DNA of 64,000 nucleotides from Bacteroides fragilis (GCF_002849695.1 NZ_CP018937.1:2480001-2544000); one strand, 5' to 3'. Positions 1 through 8,902 are shown, counted from the first letter of the stretch. Notes: a model not told the origin generated them from the letters alone. Numbers and translations are program-made.

Positions 1-1729
1 TCATTGCTTCCACGTAGCAAAGCACATCACCTTCTTTTACCGCATCGCCTACTTTGAGTGGAGTCTCCTGCGCATTCTTCACCAGGAAGAATTTTCCTTC
101 GAGCGGAGAAAGCACCTCTTTTCCCTCACCTGCAGCAGCAGACGGCTGTGAAGCCGGTGCAACAGGCAGTTCCGTATCTCCGTAAGCAACTGTCACCCGG
201 TAAGCTTGCCCGTCTACCTGTACTGTAAGTGTTTTGGGTTTTGCCTCTTCAGCAGGTGCCTGTTCTTTCTCCGCCCTGCGTTTTGCCACATCAGCCAAGA
301 AATCTTCTTTCGCTTTCCCGCTCTTATAAGCTTCATATTGAGCCGGATGCATCGCATATTCAAAGAGTTCTTCATCGTCCTCGCCTATCTCCCACTTCTT
401 TTCTTTCATCAGTTTGCGATATTTGTCAAGATCGTCCGGATAGTTATCCTGCGGATTTCCCTCAAAGAATTTCCTTCCTTCTCTCTCGGCTTTCTCTATT
501 ATCTCAGGAGCGAGCTTGCCCGGCAGGCGTCCGGCTTTACCCAGAATCATATCCCAAATATCATCAGCGATCATTCCCCAACGCTCTTTTCCTTTCTCCA
601 TCGCGATAACATTCATCATCGAGAGATTTTTCACATACTGGCTGAAGGGAGTTACCAAAGGAGGATATCCGACGCGGGGCCATACATAAGCCACTTCATT
701 GAACAACTTGATCAGAAGCTGATCTTGTGTCATGAAAGGAAGATTGTGTTTTGCCTTATACTTATTAATGGATTCCAGATTCGTTTCCAAATCCGCCATC
801 AGGCTTCCCATCATTCCGCCCGGAAGTCCCGGAGCTATCAATAATGAATTCATCAGCCGGTTTTTCGGACTGATATACAGCCCCAGAAAGTCGTCCATGA
901 ATTCCTGAATCAGGGCCCGCACCTTCATATAGGCCTCCATATTAATCTCAGGCACCTGGAATCCCGCATCCTTCAACATGGCCTGCACACTCAACAAATC
1001 GGCATGTCCCGTTCCCCATGACAACGGTTCCATTCCGACATCCACATAATCACACCCGGCTTCACAGACTTCCAAAATGCTGGCCATGTTAAAGCCCGGT
1101 CCCGCGTGACTGTGATATTGAATAGGAATATCGGGATGTGCTGCTTTGATATTTGCCACAATCTTGCCTAAAGAAACGGGACGTCCGATACCTGCCATGT
1201 CTTTAATGCAAATCTCGTCCGCCCCCAATTTAATTAATTCTAATGCCATGTTGGTGTAGTACTCCACCGTGTGAATCGGCGAATGGGTGATACAAAGCGA
1301 ACATTGCGAAATCATTCCTGCATCTTTGGCATAAGTGATAGAAGGTGCAATATTGCGTATATCATTCAGTCCGCAGAATGTACGGGTGATATCCGTCCCC
1401 TGTGCTTTCTTTACTTTATAAAACAACTTACGCACATCGGCCGGAACAGGGCTCATACGAAGCCCGTTAAGGGCACGATCCAACATATGGGTTTGTATTC
1501 CGGCCTCATGGAAGGGCTTCGTCCATGCGCGCACAGATTTATTGGGGTTCTCACCAAACAATAGATTTACTTGTTCAAAACCACCGCCGTTTGTTTCTAC
1601 CCGGGCAAAACATCCCATTTCAACAATAGCAGGTGCTACCTTCACCAACTGGTCTACCCGAGGCACATATTTACCGGCAGACTGCCACATGTCTCTAAAA
1701 ACCAGACTAAATTTTACTTCTCTTTTCAT
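1..1729 (-). CDS. oadA: Oxaloacetate decarboxylase / pyruvate carboxylase subunit (alpha/B), 3' end cut by window
   Basis: This is the carboxyltransferase plus biotin-carrier subunit of a biotin-dependent carboxylase or sodium-pumping decarboxylase. The start MKREVKFSLV at 1729 is the only good ATG after the oadG stop. The N-terminal half is an HMGL-type TIM barrel, with the metal-binding region around KDMAG and the YHSHAG motif. The conserved carboxylase domain follows, then an Ala/Pro/Glu-rich linker and a biotinyl domain. The frame runs off the left edge at CYVEAM, so the biotinylated Lys of the EAMK motif lies just outside. Its neighbour upstream is oadG, 34 bp away on the same strand. 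In Bacteroides such subunits serve C4 metabolism (oxaloacetate/pyruvate or methylmalonyl-CoA). Sequence alone does not tell which acyl substrate is used. Confidence 0.93.
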   Translation of the reverse strand, partial: MKREVKFSLVFRDMWQSAGKYVPRVDQLVKVAPAIVEMGCFARVETNGGGFEQVNLLFGENPNKSVRAWTKPFHEAGIQTHMLDRALNGLRMSPVPADVRKLFYKVKKAQGTDITRTFCGLNDIRNIAPSITYAKDAGMISQCSLCITHSPIHTVEYYTNMALELIKLGADEICIKDMAGIGRPVSLGKIVANIKAAHPDIPIQYHSHAGPGFNMASILEVCEAGCDYVDVGMEPLSWGTGHADLLSVQAMLKDAGFQVPEINMEAYMKVRALIQEFMDDFLGLYISPKNRLMNSLLIAPGLPGGMMGSLMADLETNLESINKYKAKHNLPFMTQDQLLIKLFNEVAYVWPRVGYPPLVTPFSQYVKNLSMMNVIAMEKGKERWGMIADDIWDMILGKAGRLPGKLAPEIIEKAEREGRKFFEGNPQDNYPDDLDKYRKLMKEKKWEIGEDDEELFEYAMHPAQYEAYKSGKAKEDFLADVAKRRAEKEQAPAEEAKPKTLTVQVDGQAYRVTVAYGDTELPVAPASQPSAAAGEGKEVLSPLEGKFFLVKNAQETPLKVGDAVKEGDVLCYVEAM

Positions 1730-1763
1730 TTCCGTTTTCGGTATTATTCTATAAGATTAATTT

Positions 1764-2021
1764 TCAGATTTTCTCGATTTTAGCCACTTTCCCTTTTCCC
1801 TGAGTCACCACATTAACGGCCGCCGTAATGGCTGCAACAATATTTCCGGGAATAGGAACCGGTGATTGGGTACCCTGCTTTGCAGGAAGCTGTTCCTCAG
1901 GGGCATATTTATTAACTAAAGAGATGAGTAATTTTCCTAAATAGATCACAAGAAGGAGAATAGCAAAGACAGTTGCCATTCCGACTACCATCAGCAGAAG
2001 CGCTGTTTCCAGATTTTCCAT
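1764..2021 (-). CDS. oadG: OadG-family gamma subunit of sodium-pump decarboxylase
   Basis: A small single-span membrane protein of 85 residues counted from MENLETALLL. An upstream ATG at 2045 is in frame, but it would put polar residues before the membrane helix. One hydrophobic helix (about residues 7-32, LLLMVVGMATVFAILLLVIY) is followed by a charged, Pro-rich cytoplasmic tail. Length and layout fit OadG, the assembly subunit that anchors the biotin-carrying alpha subunit to the sodium-pumping beta subunit. The alpha-type subunit lies directly downstream, 34 bp away, which supports the call. The beta subunit is not in this window and would be expected further left. Confidence 0.85.
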   Translation of the reverse strand: MENLETALLLMVVGMATVFAILLLVIYLGKLLISLVNKYAPEEQLPAKQGTQSPVPIPGNIVAAITAAVNVVTQGKGKVAKIEKI

Positions 2022-2120
2022 ATAAATTAAATTATTAGTAAACAATGTCGATTTGCAAAAAATCGTTCGAATTTAGCAATAATTTATTAATAAGTGAAAG
2101 ACAAAAAACTTAAAAAACAC

Positions 2121-2178
2121 AAAAGCGATCAGACGGCTCAAAATGTGTAATTACATTTTAAACCGCCTGATCGCTTTT
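2121..2178 (-). terminator. Hairpin terminator behind the 5'-nucleotidase gene
   Basis: A 25-base stem with a few mismatches (2121-2145 against 2154-2178) and an 8-base loop. It has an A-tract on the left side, which reads as a T-tract on the minus strand. It sits just past the stop of the minus-strand nucleotidase gene and ahead of oadG. Confidence 0.8.
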
Positions 2179-2195
2179 ATCTTAGCTCTAATTTT

Positions 2196-3833
2196 TTACT
2201 TTTGCACTATGGGTATCGGTGCAGCCGCAGACGAAATAAACCCTTTCAGACTCTTCAAATAATCGATAAAAGCCGTGGTTGTTTCAAGTTTCTGATTATT
2301 AAAATCTCCTATTTCATAACCTGAAAATAATTTGCTGTCATAACCGTCACCACCGGAAGTAATGAAAGCATCCAACACAACAATACATTTATCGTCATCA
2401 CGGATTATCTTATTGGTACGGCAGTCGGTTATCGTTTCAATATTTCCTTTAGAATTCAAATGTAATTTTAAGTAAGAAGTTTGCAGAAAACCATTTTTAT
2501 TTCTGCGTCCATCGTCCAACAACTGCTTCAATCGTTCACCCGTAAACCGATAAGTCACCACATTACCACCGAATGGAAGCACATTACCGGCACGCAGCCT
2601 TGTGACCTTTCCGGCCGGAATACTGGCACGTAAGCCCCCGTAATGATTCACTCCAATCACAGGTAATTTTTTCAATTCATCCGCCACACATTCACTTTGC
2701 AAGAAACTCTGCACGTAGGCAGCAGTCACATAAGCTCCCACAGATGTATAGTCCCACTTATTAACGGTACGGTCATGGATCAAAGCATCCTCAGCATTAG
2801 TCAAGCTATCCGACAATCCATATTCTTCCAGTACATTATTGACCAATGAATCAATATATGGATTCGAAACCTCACCGGTACGAATAGTATCGCCACCGAT
2901 ATAAGAAACCTTACAACTCCCTCCTTCTCTGACAACCTTGAAATCCAGTTTACCGACGTGTGTACCGTTGACTCCTGCCTGAATGATGGGAACATCGTTC
3001 ACCTTACTAAGCACCACTTCATGGGAATGACCGGAAATGATAGCGTCCACTCCATTAAGATAAGGAAGTGACTTGGCATTCTCTTCTTCAATAATATCTT
3101 TATTTTTCATATTGGTACCAATGTGCATCAGAAGCACCACCAGATCCACCTTCCCATCTTTCTTCAACCGGCAAGCCGTCTCGACACGGGCAACATATGT
3201 GGGATGGACAAAAGCCAATCCTTTGATATTTTCCGGACTCGTCTTATGGGCAGTTTCCGTTGTTGTCAATCCGACAAAAGCAACACGCACCATTCCTCCG
3301 TTTTTCATCTCCAGATTCACAATCCGGTAAGGTTTTGCCCACTCCAACGAATCCCCCCGTTCTGAAATGATATTGGCAGCTACAAAGTTCATATATACTT
3401 TGGCTGTATCCGTCAGATAAGGTAATCCCCAGTCAAATTCATGGTTACCTACCGCTGACATCTTGACATCCATCTCCCGAAACATTTCAGGCAACGGATT
3501 ACCTCTTGTAATTCTTGAGAAATAACTCCCGCTGAAATTATCACCGACCGAAAGCACTATTGTATTTTTGTTTTTTTCTTTTTGAGTCAAGATAGTTTGT
3601 ACTAATTTCCCTGCCCCGGGCACTCCCTTATCGCAGGCAAAGGCTCCATGGAAATCGTTAAATGATACAAGTGACAAGGTATCTGTCACATTTCCCTTGA
3701 CAGCAGGTATTACAGTATTCGATTTATGCTCTTTCCCTTTTTCCACTTTGACAGGTGTCTGTGCTCCTACCCCCGTAAAAAAGCATAGCATCAACCCCAA
3801 TGAAGCAATCTTCCGGATATGCAATTTTTCCAT
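2196..3833 (-). CDS. Secreted 5'-nucleotidase / 2',3'-cyclic phosphodiesterase family protein
   Basis: A 545-residue exported metallophosphoesterase. Residues 1-24 are a signal peptide ending GVGAQ. The calcineurin-like domain shows NDFHG (about residue 57), GDNFSG, GNHEFDWG and GHSHE, which are the dinuclear metal ligands of the UshA/5'-nucleotidase family. The C-terminal 5'-nucleotidase domain follows, with the nucleoside-stacking region ending in SGGDGYD. The likely role is periplasmic or surface hydrolysis of nucleotides to nucleosides and phosphate for salvage. There is no GPI signal or LPXTG-like anchor, and the N-terminus has no lipobox Cys. The gene is monocistronic, with its own promoter and terminator. 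Confidence 0.9.
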   Translation of the reverse strand: MEKLHIRKIASLGLMLCFFTGVGAQTPVKVEKGKEHKSNTVIPAVKGNVTDTLSLVSFNDFHGAFACDKGVPGAGKLVQTILTQKEKNKNTIVLSVGDNFSGSYFSRITRGNPLPEMFREMDVKMSAVGNHEFDWGLPYLTDTAKVYMNFVAANIISERGDSLEWAKPYRIVNLEMKNGGMVRVAFVGLTTTETAHKTSPENIKGLAFVHPTYVARVETACRLKKDGKVDLVVLLMHIGTNMKNKDIIEEENAKSLPYLNGVDAIISGHSHEVVLSKVNDVPIIQAGVNGTHVGKLDFKVVREGGSCKVSYIGGDTIRTGEVSNPYIDSLVNNVLEEYGLSDSLTNAEDALIHDRTVNKWDYTSVGAYVTAAYVQSFLQSECVADELKKLPVIGVNHYGGLRASIPAGKVTRLRAGNVLPFGGNVVTYRFTGERLKQLLDDGRRNKNGFLQTSYLKLHLNSKGNIETITDCRTNKIIRDDDKCIVVLDAFITSGGDGYDSKLFSGYEIGDFNNQKLETTTAFIDYLKSLKGFISSAAAPIPIVQK

Positions 3834-3859
3834 AAGTATATTCTTTTATTTATTTTCCA

Positions 3860-3889
3860 CAAAGGTAAAAAAAATATATCCAAAAGCAA
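3860..3889 (-). promoter_or_regulatory. Bacteroides-type promoter for the 5'-nucleotidase gene
   Basis: On the minus strand TTG (3887-3889) is followed after 19 bases by TACCTTTG (3860-3867), a full TAnnTTTG -7 element. It lies 26 bases upstream of the ATG. Confidence 0.7.
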
Positions 3890-3947
3890 CGCACCACAAA
3901 TAAAAGTTATACAAGCAAACAACCGGAACGGTAAACTGAATACAAAA

Positions 3948-3982
3948 AATCGGCTGAAACATTTAGAACATTCCAGCCGATT
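3948..3982 (-). terminator. Intrinsic terminator behind the aminotransferase remnant
   Basis: A 12-bp stem with one mismatch (3948-3959 against 3971-3982, AATCGGCTG/CAGCCGATT). On the minus strand it is followed by a run of six Ts. It is oriented to end transcription from the minus-strand remnant at 4010-4150. Confidence 0.75.
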
Positions 3983-4009
3983 CTCTTTGCAATGAATATT
4001 ATAGTTTCA

Positions 4010-4150
4010 CTACATCTTCCTGATCGTATCTACCACTCTCCTGATATCCTCATCTGTCAATGTAGGTCCCGAAGGCAGACACAGACCGATATCGAACAAC
4101 CTCTCACTCGTACCATTCCCGTAAAACGGAGCATCCGTAACTGCAGTTCC
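4010..4150 (-). pseudogene. C-terminal remnant of a DegT/DnrJ/EryC1-type sugar aminotransferase
   Basis: The minus strand reads 46 in-frame codons to a TAG at 4010. They contain PFYGNGTSERLFD, GLCLPSGP and LTDEDIRRVVDTIR, the standard carboxyl end of PLP-dependent nucleotide-sugar aminotransferases of the DegT/DnrJ/EryC1/StrS family. The similarity stops abruptly at about 4150 in a C-tract, so more than 85 percent of the gene is missing. Its own terminator is still present. Such enzymes are typical last genes of capsular polysaccharide loci, so this looks like the scar of a deleted or rearranged capsule locus. That reading is an inference. Confidence 0.8.
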
Positions 4151-4158
4151 CCCCCGAG

Positions 4159-4341
4159 GGGAAAGAGGATTCTGTTCCCCTACCGATAACAGGATACGCC
4201 TTTAATACAATGGCCCACAATTATCTGGGTCTGGCAGATATCCTGAAAAGATTAGGAATTAACGAGGTGAACGAAGTAAATGCCATTCTCAGACTGTCAG
4301 ATTATGAAAGAAAGGGAACAGTACAGCCCCTCTTTTCATAG
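4159..4341 (+). pseudogene. Unrecognised coding fragment abutting the aminotransferase remnant
   Basis: An open frame with coding-like composition ends at a TAG at 4339-4341. The first ATG (4210) gives 43 residues including LGLADILKRLGINEVNEV. The frame stays open upstream to the C-rich junction near 4150, so this looks like the 3' end of a larger gene that lost its front when the region was rearranged. I do not recognise the family. No ribosome-binding context or promoter is evident. Confidence 0.35.
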
Positions 4342-4738
4342 TTGACAAAAAAGCAAGTATATCGGTTTTAGTCTACAGAGATCTTCAATAAGCCTAAGAA
4401 GTAAATATCAAACTTAACAAGCTGAAATACAAACCATTCAAAGTTCAAAACATCTGTCAGTAAAAGCTTTGTTTTAACACAGAGTTAAAGTTTATTCTTT
4501 GGATGCAAATAACAAGTGTTTTAAATGCAAAAGGCTTGTTATTTGCACACAAGAATAAAAATGGCCAAGAAAGAGAGTTAACAATGTTAATTATAAGGAT
4601 AACAAACTGTATTTATAAGAATACTTTTTTGTATCAGAGAGACCACTCTATTTTAACGAAATCTTCCAATCTATATAGTAAAGCATATAAAGGTTTATTC
4701 CATAGCTCAACACAAGTAGAGAATCTAACCTGAAATCA
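4342..4738. other. Intergenic stretch with a perfect hairpin, no convincing gene
   Basis: About 400 bases of AT-rich sequence. A 76-codon frame at 4503-4733 has no protein-like features and is not called. The one clear structure is a perfect 13-bp inverted repeat, listed separately. Confidence 0.6.
4504..4547. repeat. Perfect 13-bp inverted repeat, 18-base loop
   Basis: TGCAAATAACAAG (4504-4516) is matched exactly by its complement at 4535-4547. No T-tract follows on either strand, so it is not a plain terminator. It could be a protein-binding site or recombination site within the accessory stretch. Confidence 0.6.
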
Positions 4739-5392
4739 TTAAAAGTTAAAACGGATACCGGAATTCCAAACCCATTCCCAACGCTTATAAACAACATTGT
4801 ACTGATACTCTATCCCTGTTTTTAACTGTAATTTCTTATTGAGACTATAAGAAAAACCTGTGCCCACATAATATGGAGTAGCCGTAGTTGGCAATATTAC
4901 TGTTCGGTTCTTATCAATAGTATAGCCACCATAAACACGATACGCCAAATGGTCTGTAAACTTGAACTGTATATCAGTTTTCCTCTTTATCAATACTCGG
5001 GAATCCCCTGTGTCTAACTGGGATTTTATAAATAACTGTTTATTGCCCAACATGTAGACCTTCATGAAGAGTGAATCTTGCCAGATATTCAACTCATTAA
5101 CTTTAAAAGTGGATATATGGTATTTACTAAAGACGTTAGGTCTGTAGAATAGGAAATCTTTGATTGGTAAAATGGCAGAACGAGATTGAAATTTAAATAA
5201 GCGTCGTGGAGAAGAAAAAACTCTGTCAAGTTCTCTTAATACCTTCTGGTTAATTCGGATTTCAGCTTGTCCTGCCAATACTTTCTTTAACTTCAAAGAG
5301 TCATTTTGTGTCCACACATTTTGTTCTTGTCCTTGCATGACCAAAGGCAAACATAAAGAAAATATGATAAATAAAATGAATCTCATCAACAC
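4739..5392 (-). CDS. Uncharacterised exported protein with a beta-rich, possibly outer-membrane C-terminus
   Basis: 217 residues. A signal peptide at 1-21 ends VMQGQ. The N-terminal half is charged, and the C-terminal half alternates polar and aromatic residues in beta-strand style, ending in a Phe-terminated strand (SGIRFNF), as many Bacteroidetes outer-membrane proteins do. Four or more putative strands (FKFTDHLAYRVYGGY, YYVGTGFSYSL, LQLKTGIEYQY, RWEWVWNSGIRF) resemble a small beta-sheet membrane domain. I do not recognise the family with confidence. Two Met codons (residues 1 and 3) are possible starts. It stands alone on the minus strand within the accessory stretch. Confidence 0.65.
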   Translation of the reverse strand: MLMRFILFIIFSLCLPLVMQGQEQNVWTQNDSLKLKKVLAGQAEIRINQKVLRELDRVFSSPRRLFKFQSRSAILPIKDFLFYRPNVFSKYHISTFKVNELNIWQDSLFMKVYMLGNKQLFIKSQLDTGDSRVLIKRKTDIQFKFTDHLAYRVYGGYTIDKNRTVILPTTATPYYVGTGFSYSLNKKLQLKTGIEYQYNVVYKRWEWVWNSGIRFNF

Positions 5393-5708
5393 TTTGCCAT
5401 TAATTAAGAATAATCAATAATATATTGCATTTCCTTACTTTCATACAATGGATAAACAAGTAACCATATATTATAATTAAGAACGTGAAACTTCGATTTG
5501 CCCCTACGCACCCCCATAATATTTAATATCATTAAGCATTACTTCACAAGTGTATGGAATACAGAATTAAAAGCAACCATTTTTAGTCTTGACTATCATT
5601 TTCACATATAATAATGCAGAATCACTGCATAGCCTATAAGTGCATATTTCCAAATTACATCCTAAATCATCTATAAATTAACATTATAGCTTTTATAAGC
5701 TATTGTTC
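5393..5708. other. Intergenic, AT-rich, no gene seen
   Basis: About 316 bases with no long open frame. It holds a short hairpin (ATAGCTT/AAGCTAT, 5686-5703) just upstream of the promoter for the satD remnant and TOTE genes. Confidence 0.5.
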
Positions 5709-5739
5709 TTGACAGCGACAGATAAAATTATTATTTTTG
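5709..5739 (+). promoter_or_regulatory. Strong Bacteroides promoter for the satD-remnant/TOTE transcript
   Basis: TTG (5709-5711), exactly 20 bases, then TATTTTTG (5732-5739), a complete TAnnTTTG -7 box. The first good ATG is at 5764, giving a leader of about 20 bases. Confidence 0.8.
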
Positions 5740-5763
5740 CACTTGAAACAAAAAGCAAAAAAT

Positions 5764-5988
5764 ATGTATGCAACCATTTCTGCAGATATAGTGTCTTCCA
5801 CTTCATTATCAGCATCTAAAGCCATTGAACTGAAGCAAAGAAACTATGCCACTTGCTTCAAAATAAATTCCGAAAAATACAAACAATTGGTTATTACTAA
5901 GGATACCGCTAAAACCGAATATGTTCTTGCAGGGACCTTCTTAAATTTTGGAATAGCACTGCTTTGCGAATTATTGGCTGCAAAATGA
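5764..5988 (+). pseudogene. SatD-family N-terminal fragment fused to a foreign tail
   Basis: From ATG 5764 the product is 74 residues. An upstream in-frame ATG at 5737 overlaps the -7 box and is unlikely. The first 33 or so residues (MYATISADIVSSTSLS and following) match the start of Bacteroides SatD-like proteins, which are normally over 200 residues long. The remainder, ending EYVLAGTFLNFGIALLCELLAAK, is hydrophobic and resembles the tail of a membrane protein. The DUF3307 protein usually encoded next to satD is a plausible source. The simplest reading is an internal deletion that fused the front of satD to the back of its neighbour. Its TGA is one base from the ATG of the TOTE gene, so translation may be coupled. 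Confidence 0.55.
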
Positions 5989-5989
5989 G

Positions 5990-8902
5990 ATGGAAAATCT
6001 TCAGGAGAAATACAATGCTCTAATTAAGAGGTATAATACCCTATTGGATGAAAACGAAGAGTTGAAATCAATTCTTCTACAACACGGCATTGTATATCCT
6101 GCCAAGAATATTACGAACGAGTCGACATTCTCTTCCATCACGTTCCCTCCCATCAAGCTCTCTCTCGATGAAAAAGTTGCCTTGTTTCGCAGTTTCTTCA
6201 AAGGTCGTGAAGATGTCTTTGCACGAAGATGGTTTAGCAAGACCGCTGAAAAAGGTGGCTATCAACCGGTCTGTATCAACGAATGGTACAGAGGTGTCTG
6301 TGACAAAAAACGAAACAAGTGTACAGAATGCCGGAACCGAAACTTTGCTCCTTTGGCAAACCAAGACATCTATCGCCATTTGGAGGGAAAAGATGAAAAT
6401 GGATGTGACGTAATTGGGCTATATGCTATCACCCTCGACAATAAATGCTCTTTTCTATGTGCCGATTTTGACGACAAGAATTGCACTCACGGATACAAAG
6501 AGGATGTATTGGCTTTCATTGCAGTTTGCAGGAACTGGGAAATTCCATACAGCATAGAACGCTCACGCTCCGGTAACGGGGCGCACGTATGGACTTTCTT
6601 TAAAGAACCTATACCTTCCTACAAAGCAAGGAAATTAGGTAACACCATCCTGACAGAAGCCATGAAACTAAACGGGCGTATTACATTTGATTCATACGAC
6701 CGCTTCTTCCCCAATCAAGACAGGCTACCAGAAGGTGGTTTCGGAAATCTGATAGCCTTGCCATTGCAAGGCAGAGCAAGAAAAGCAGGCAACAGTGTTT
6801 TTGTAGATGAAGAATTTCTACCTTTCAAAGACCAATGGGCTTATTTATACGGTATAAAGAAGATAGATGAAAGTGTTGTGGATGGATTACTGGCTCAATA
6901 CCGGCAGGAAGATTTTGGAGCATTGGCAACATCTTCAGAGACAAAACCGTGGGAGTCCCCTATTATTCAGAATATTACACGGAATGATTTCGATGGGAGG
7001 CTGAAAATCAACAAGTCGGATAAGATATACATTCCGCTGCACTCCATTTCCGATACGGTAGTCAATCATCTTAAACGTATCGCAGCATTCAAGAATCCTG
7101 AGTTCTACAGTAAACAGGCTATGCGAATCTCCACTTACAATGTTCCTCGCATTATTTGTCGTGCCGATTTCACAGATGAATATATTGTAATGCCTCGTGG
7201 TTGCGAAGACGCAATAACAGCAATGCTATCATCTCTTGGCGTCACTTATGAAATAGTAGATAGAACTAATCAAGGCAAACATATTGCCGTAGCATTTAAA
7301 GGCAAGGAACGTGAAGAGCAATTAAATGCCATCAATACCCTCATGGCTCACACCAATGGGGTACTATCAGCAACAACCGCTTTTGGAAAAACCGTAACGG
7401 CAGCAGCATTGATTGCCCGAAAAAAGGTAAACACGCTCATACTGATTCACTCAAAAGCATTGCTTTTGCAATGGCACGAACGCCTTTCCGAATTTCTTGA
7501 CATTGATTTCACAGAACCAGATATTCCCAAGAAGCGTGGTAGAAAGAATGCTTTCTCACCCATCGGCTGTTTAGATTCAACCTCAAACACACTACATGGA
7601 GTTATCGATATTGCACTTATGCAATCATGCTTTGAAAATGGTGAAGTCAAGCCTTTCGTTCAAGAATACGGAATGGTCATTGTGGATGAATGTCATCACG
7701 TGTCTTCCGTAACATTCGAAAATGTACTTAAAAACATCACATCGCATTTTGTTTACGGGCTTACGGCTACGCCAATCCGTAAGGATGGTTTGCAACCCAT
7801 CATCTTTATGCAATGCGGACCGATTCGATACTCGTCTGATGCTAAAGCGCAAATAGAAAAACAATCGTTTCGGCGTTATCTTGTGCCCAGATTCACATCT
7901 TATCGTCCAATAACTGATGACAAACAGTCGTTTACGGCATTATCGCAATCGCTTTCTGAGTCTGAAATCCGAAACACACTTATTGTAGAAGACGTGCTGC
8001 ATAATGTAGCGGAAAGTCGCACTCCTATTATATTGACAAACAGAACATCTCATGTGAAATTGCTTGCCGAGATGCTGGAACCACATATCGCCAATGTAAT
8101 CCAACTGACAGGAGAAGGGTCAACTAGGAACAAGCGAGAAGCCTTTCAAAGACTGTATGACATACCGCAAGATGCCCCTCTTGTGATAGTGGCTACAGGA
8201 AAATACATTGGCGAAGGATTTGATTATCCACGATTGGATACGCTATTTCTTGCTCTTCCTATATCATGGAAAGGGCTGGTTGCCCAATATGCAGGTCGTT
8301 TACACCGGGAGAGAGAAGGTAAAACGGATGTGCGTGTCTATGATTATGTTGATATACACGAACCTGTTTGTGAAAATATGTACCGAAAACGGCTCAAGGG
8401 ATATGCTGCTATTGGTTATAGTGTATTGTCCAAAGACAACCCTACCTTGTTTAACAATATCGATAGTTTACAATCATCTTCGTATGAAGGACAGATTTTC
8501 AATGGAAGCACATTCCGTCAGTCATTTACAAAAGCATTGAAAAGTTCAAAACAATCCATTGTAGTATCTTCTCCAAAACTCTATCACACAGAACGAAATG
8601 CATTTGTCAAAATCCTAAAAGAACTTCAAACAAACGGCATTGAAGTAGCGATTATTACATCCGCTTCAAACGAACAAACAGAGTATCTAAAAAATCAAGG
8701 ATTATTCGTAAGGGTTGTACCCAATTTGTCATTATGTTCATGTGTCATAGATAAATCTATAGTTTGGTATGGTAGCATTAATCTCCTTGGTTATCCGACA
8801 GAAGAAGATAGTATCATAAAATGTCCAGGTTTCAAACTTGCAACCGAACTTTTGGATATCATTTTCTGTAGCGACAAACAACACGACATCACGACACAAT
8901 GA
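5990..8902 (+). CDS. TOTE-type AEP primase / SF2 helicase / PLD-domain protein
   Basis: A 970-residue multidomain DNA protein. Order: coiled-coil (about 1-32); four-Cys zinc site (C95, C104, C111, C114) entering an archaeo-eukaryotic primase domain with acidic CADFDD (158-162) and GNGAHVW (196-201), as in TOTE conflict-system primases; superfamily-2 helicase with TTAFGKT (462-468) and DECH (567-570), plus helicase C with EGFD and QYAGRLHR; a C-terminal phospholipase-D-like domain (about 845-960) with IVWYGSINLLG. The usual HxK of the PLD site is not evident (CSCVIDK occupies that region). Such proteins are found on mobile elements and are thought to act in genome conflict, by DNA repair or interference. 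It is full length, lies in the accessory stretch, and shares a strong promoter with the satD remnant. Confidence 0.85.
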   Translation: MENLQEKYNALIKRYNTLLDENEELKSILLQHGIVYPAKNITNESTFSSITFPPIKLSLDEKVALFRSFFKGREDVFARRWFSKTAEKGGYQPVCINEWYRGVCDKKRNKCTECRNRNFAPLANQDIYRHLEGKDENGCDVIGLYAITLDNKCSFLCADFDDKNCTHGYKEDVLAFIAVCRNWEIPYSIERSRSGNGAHVWTFFKEPIPSYKARKLGNTILTEAMKLNGRITFDSYDRFFPNQDRLPEGGFGNLIALPLQGRARKAGNSVFVDEEFLPFKDQWAYLYGIKKIDESVVDGLLAQYRQEDFGALATSSETKPWESPIIQNITRNDFDGRLKINKSDKIYIPLHSISDTVVNHLKRIAAFKNPEFYSKQAMRISTYNVPRIICRADFTDEYIVMPRGCEDAITAMLSSLGVTYEIVDRTNQGKHIAVAFKGKEREEQLNAINTLMAHTNGVLSATTAFGKTVTAAALIARKKVNTLILIHSKALLLQWHERLSEFLDIDFTEPDIPKKRGRKNAFSPIGCLDSTSNTLHGVIDIALMQSCFENGEVKPFVQEYGMVIVDECHHVSSVTFENVLKNITSHFVYGLTATPIRKDGLQPIIFMQCGPIRYSSDAKAQIEKQSFRRYLVPRFTSYRPITDDKQSFTALSQSLSESEIRNTLIVEDVLHNVAESRTPIILTNRTSHVKLLAEMLEPHIANVIQLTGEGSTRNKREAFQRLYDIPQDAPLVIVATGKYIGEGFDYPRLDTLFLALPISWKGLVAQYAGRLHREREGKTDVRVYDYVDIHEPVCENMYRKRLKGYAAIGYSVLSKDNPTLFNNIDSLQSSSYEGQIFNGSTFRQSFTKALKSSKQSIVVSSPKLYHTERNAFVKILKELQTNGIEVAIITSASNEQTEYLKNQGLFVRVVPNLSLCSCVIDKSIVWYGSINLLGYPTEEDSIIKCPGFKLATELLDIIFCSDKQHDITTQ

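Noticed and set aside
4504..4547. Invertible capsule promoter
   Set aside because: The arms are 18 bases apart, too close to hold a promoter, and there is no polysaccharide gene in front.
4503..4733. 76-codon plus-strand frame
   Set aside because: Contains the inverted repeat, has no conserved motif or promoter, and its composition is like the surrounding non-coding DNA.
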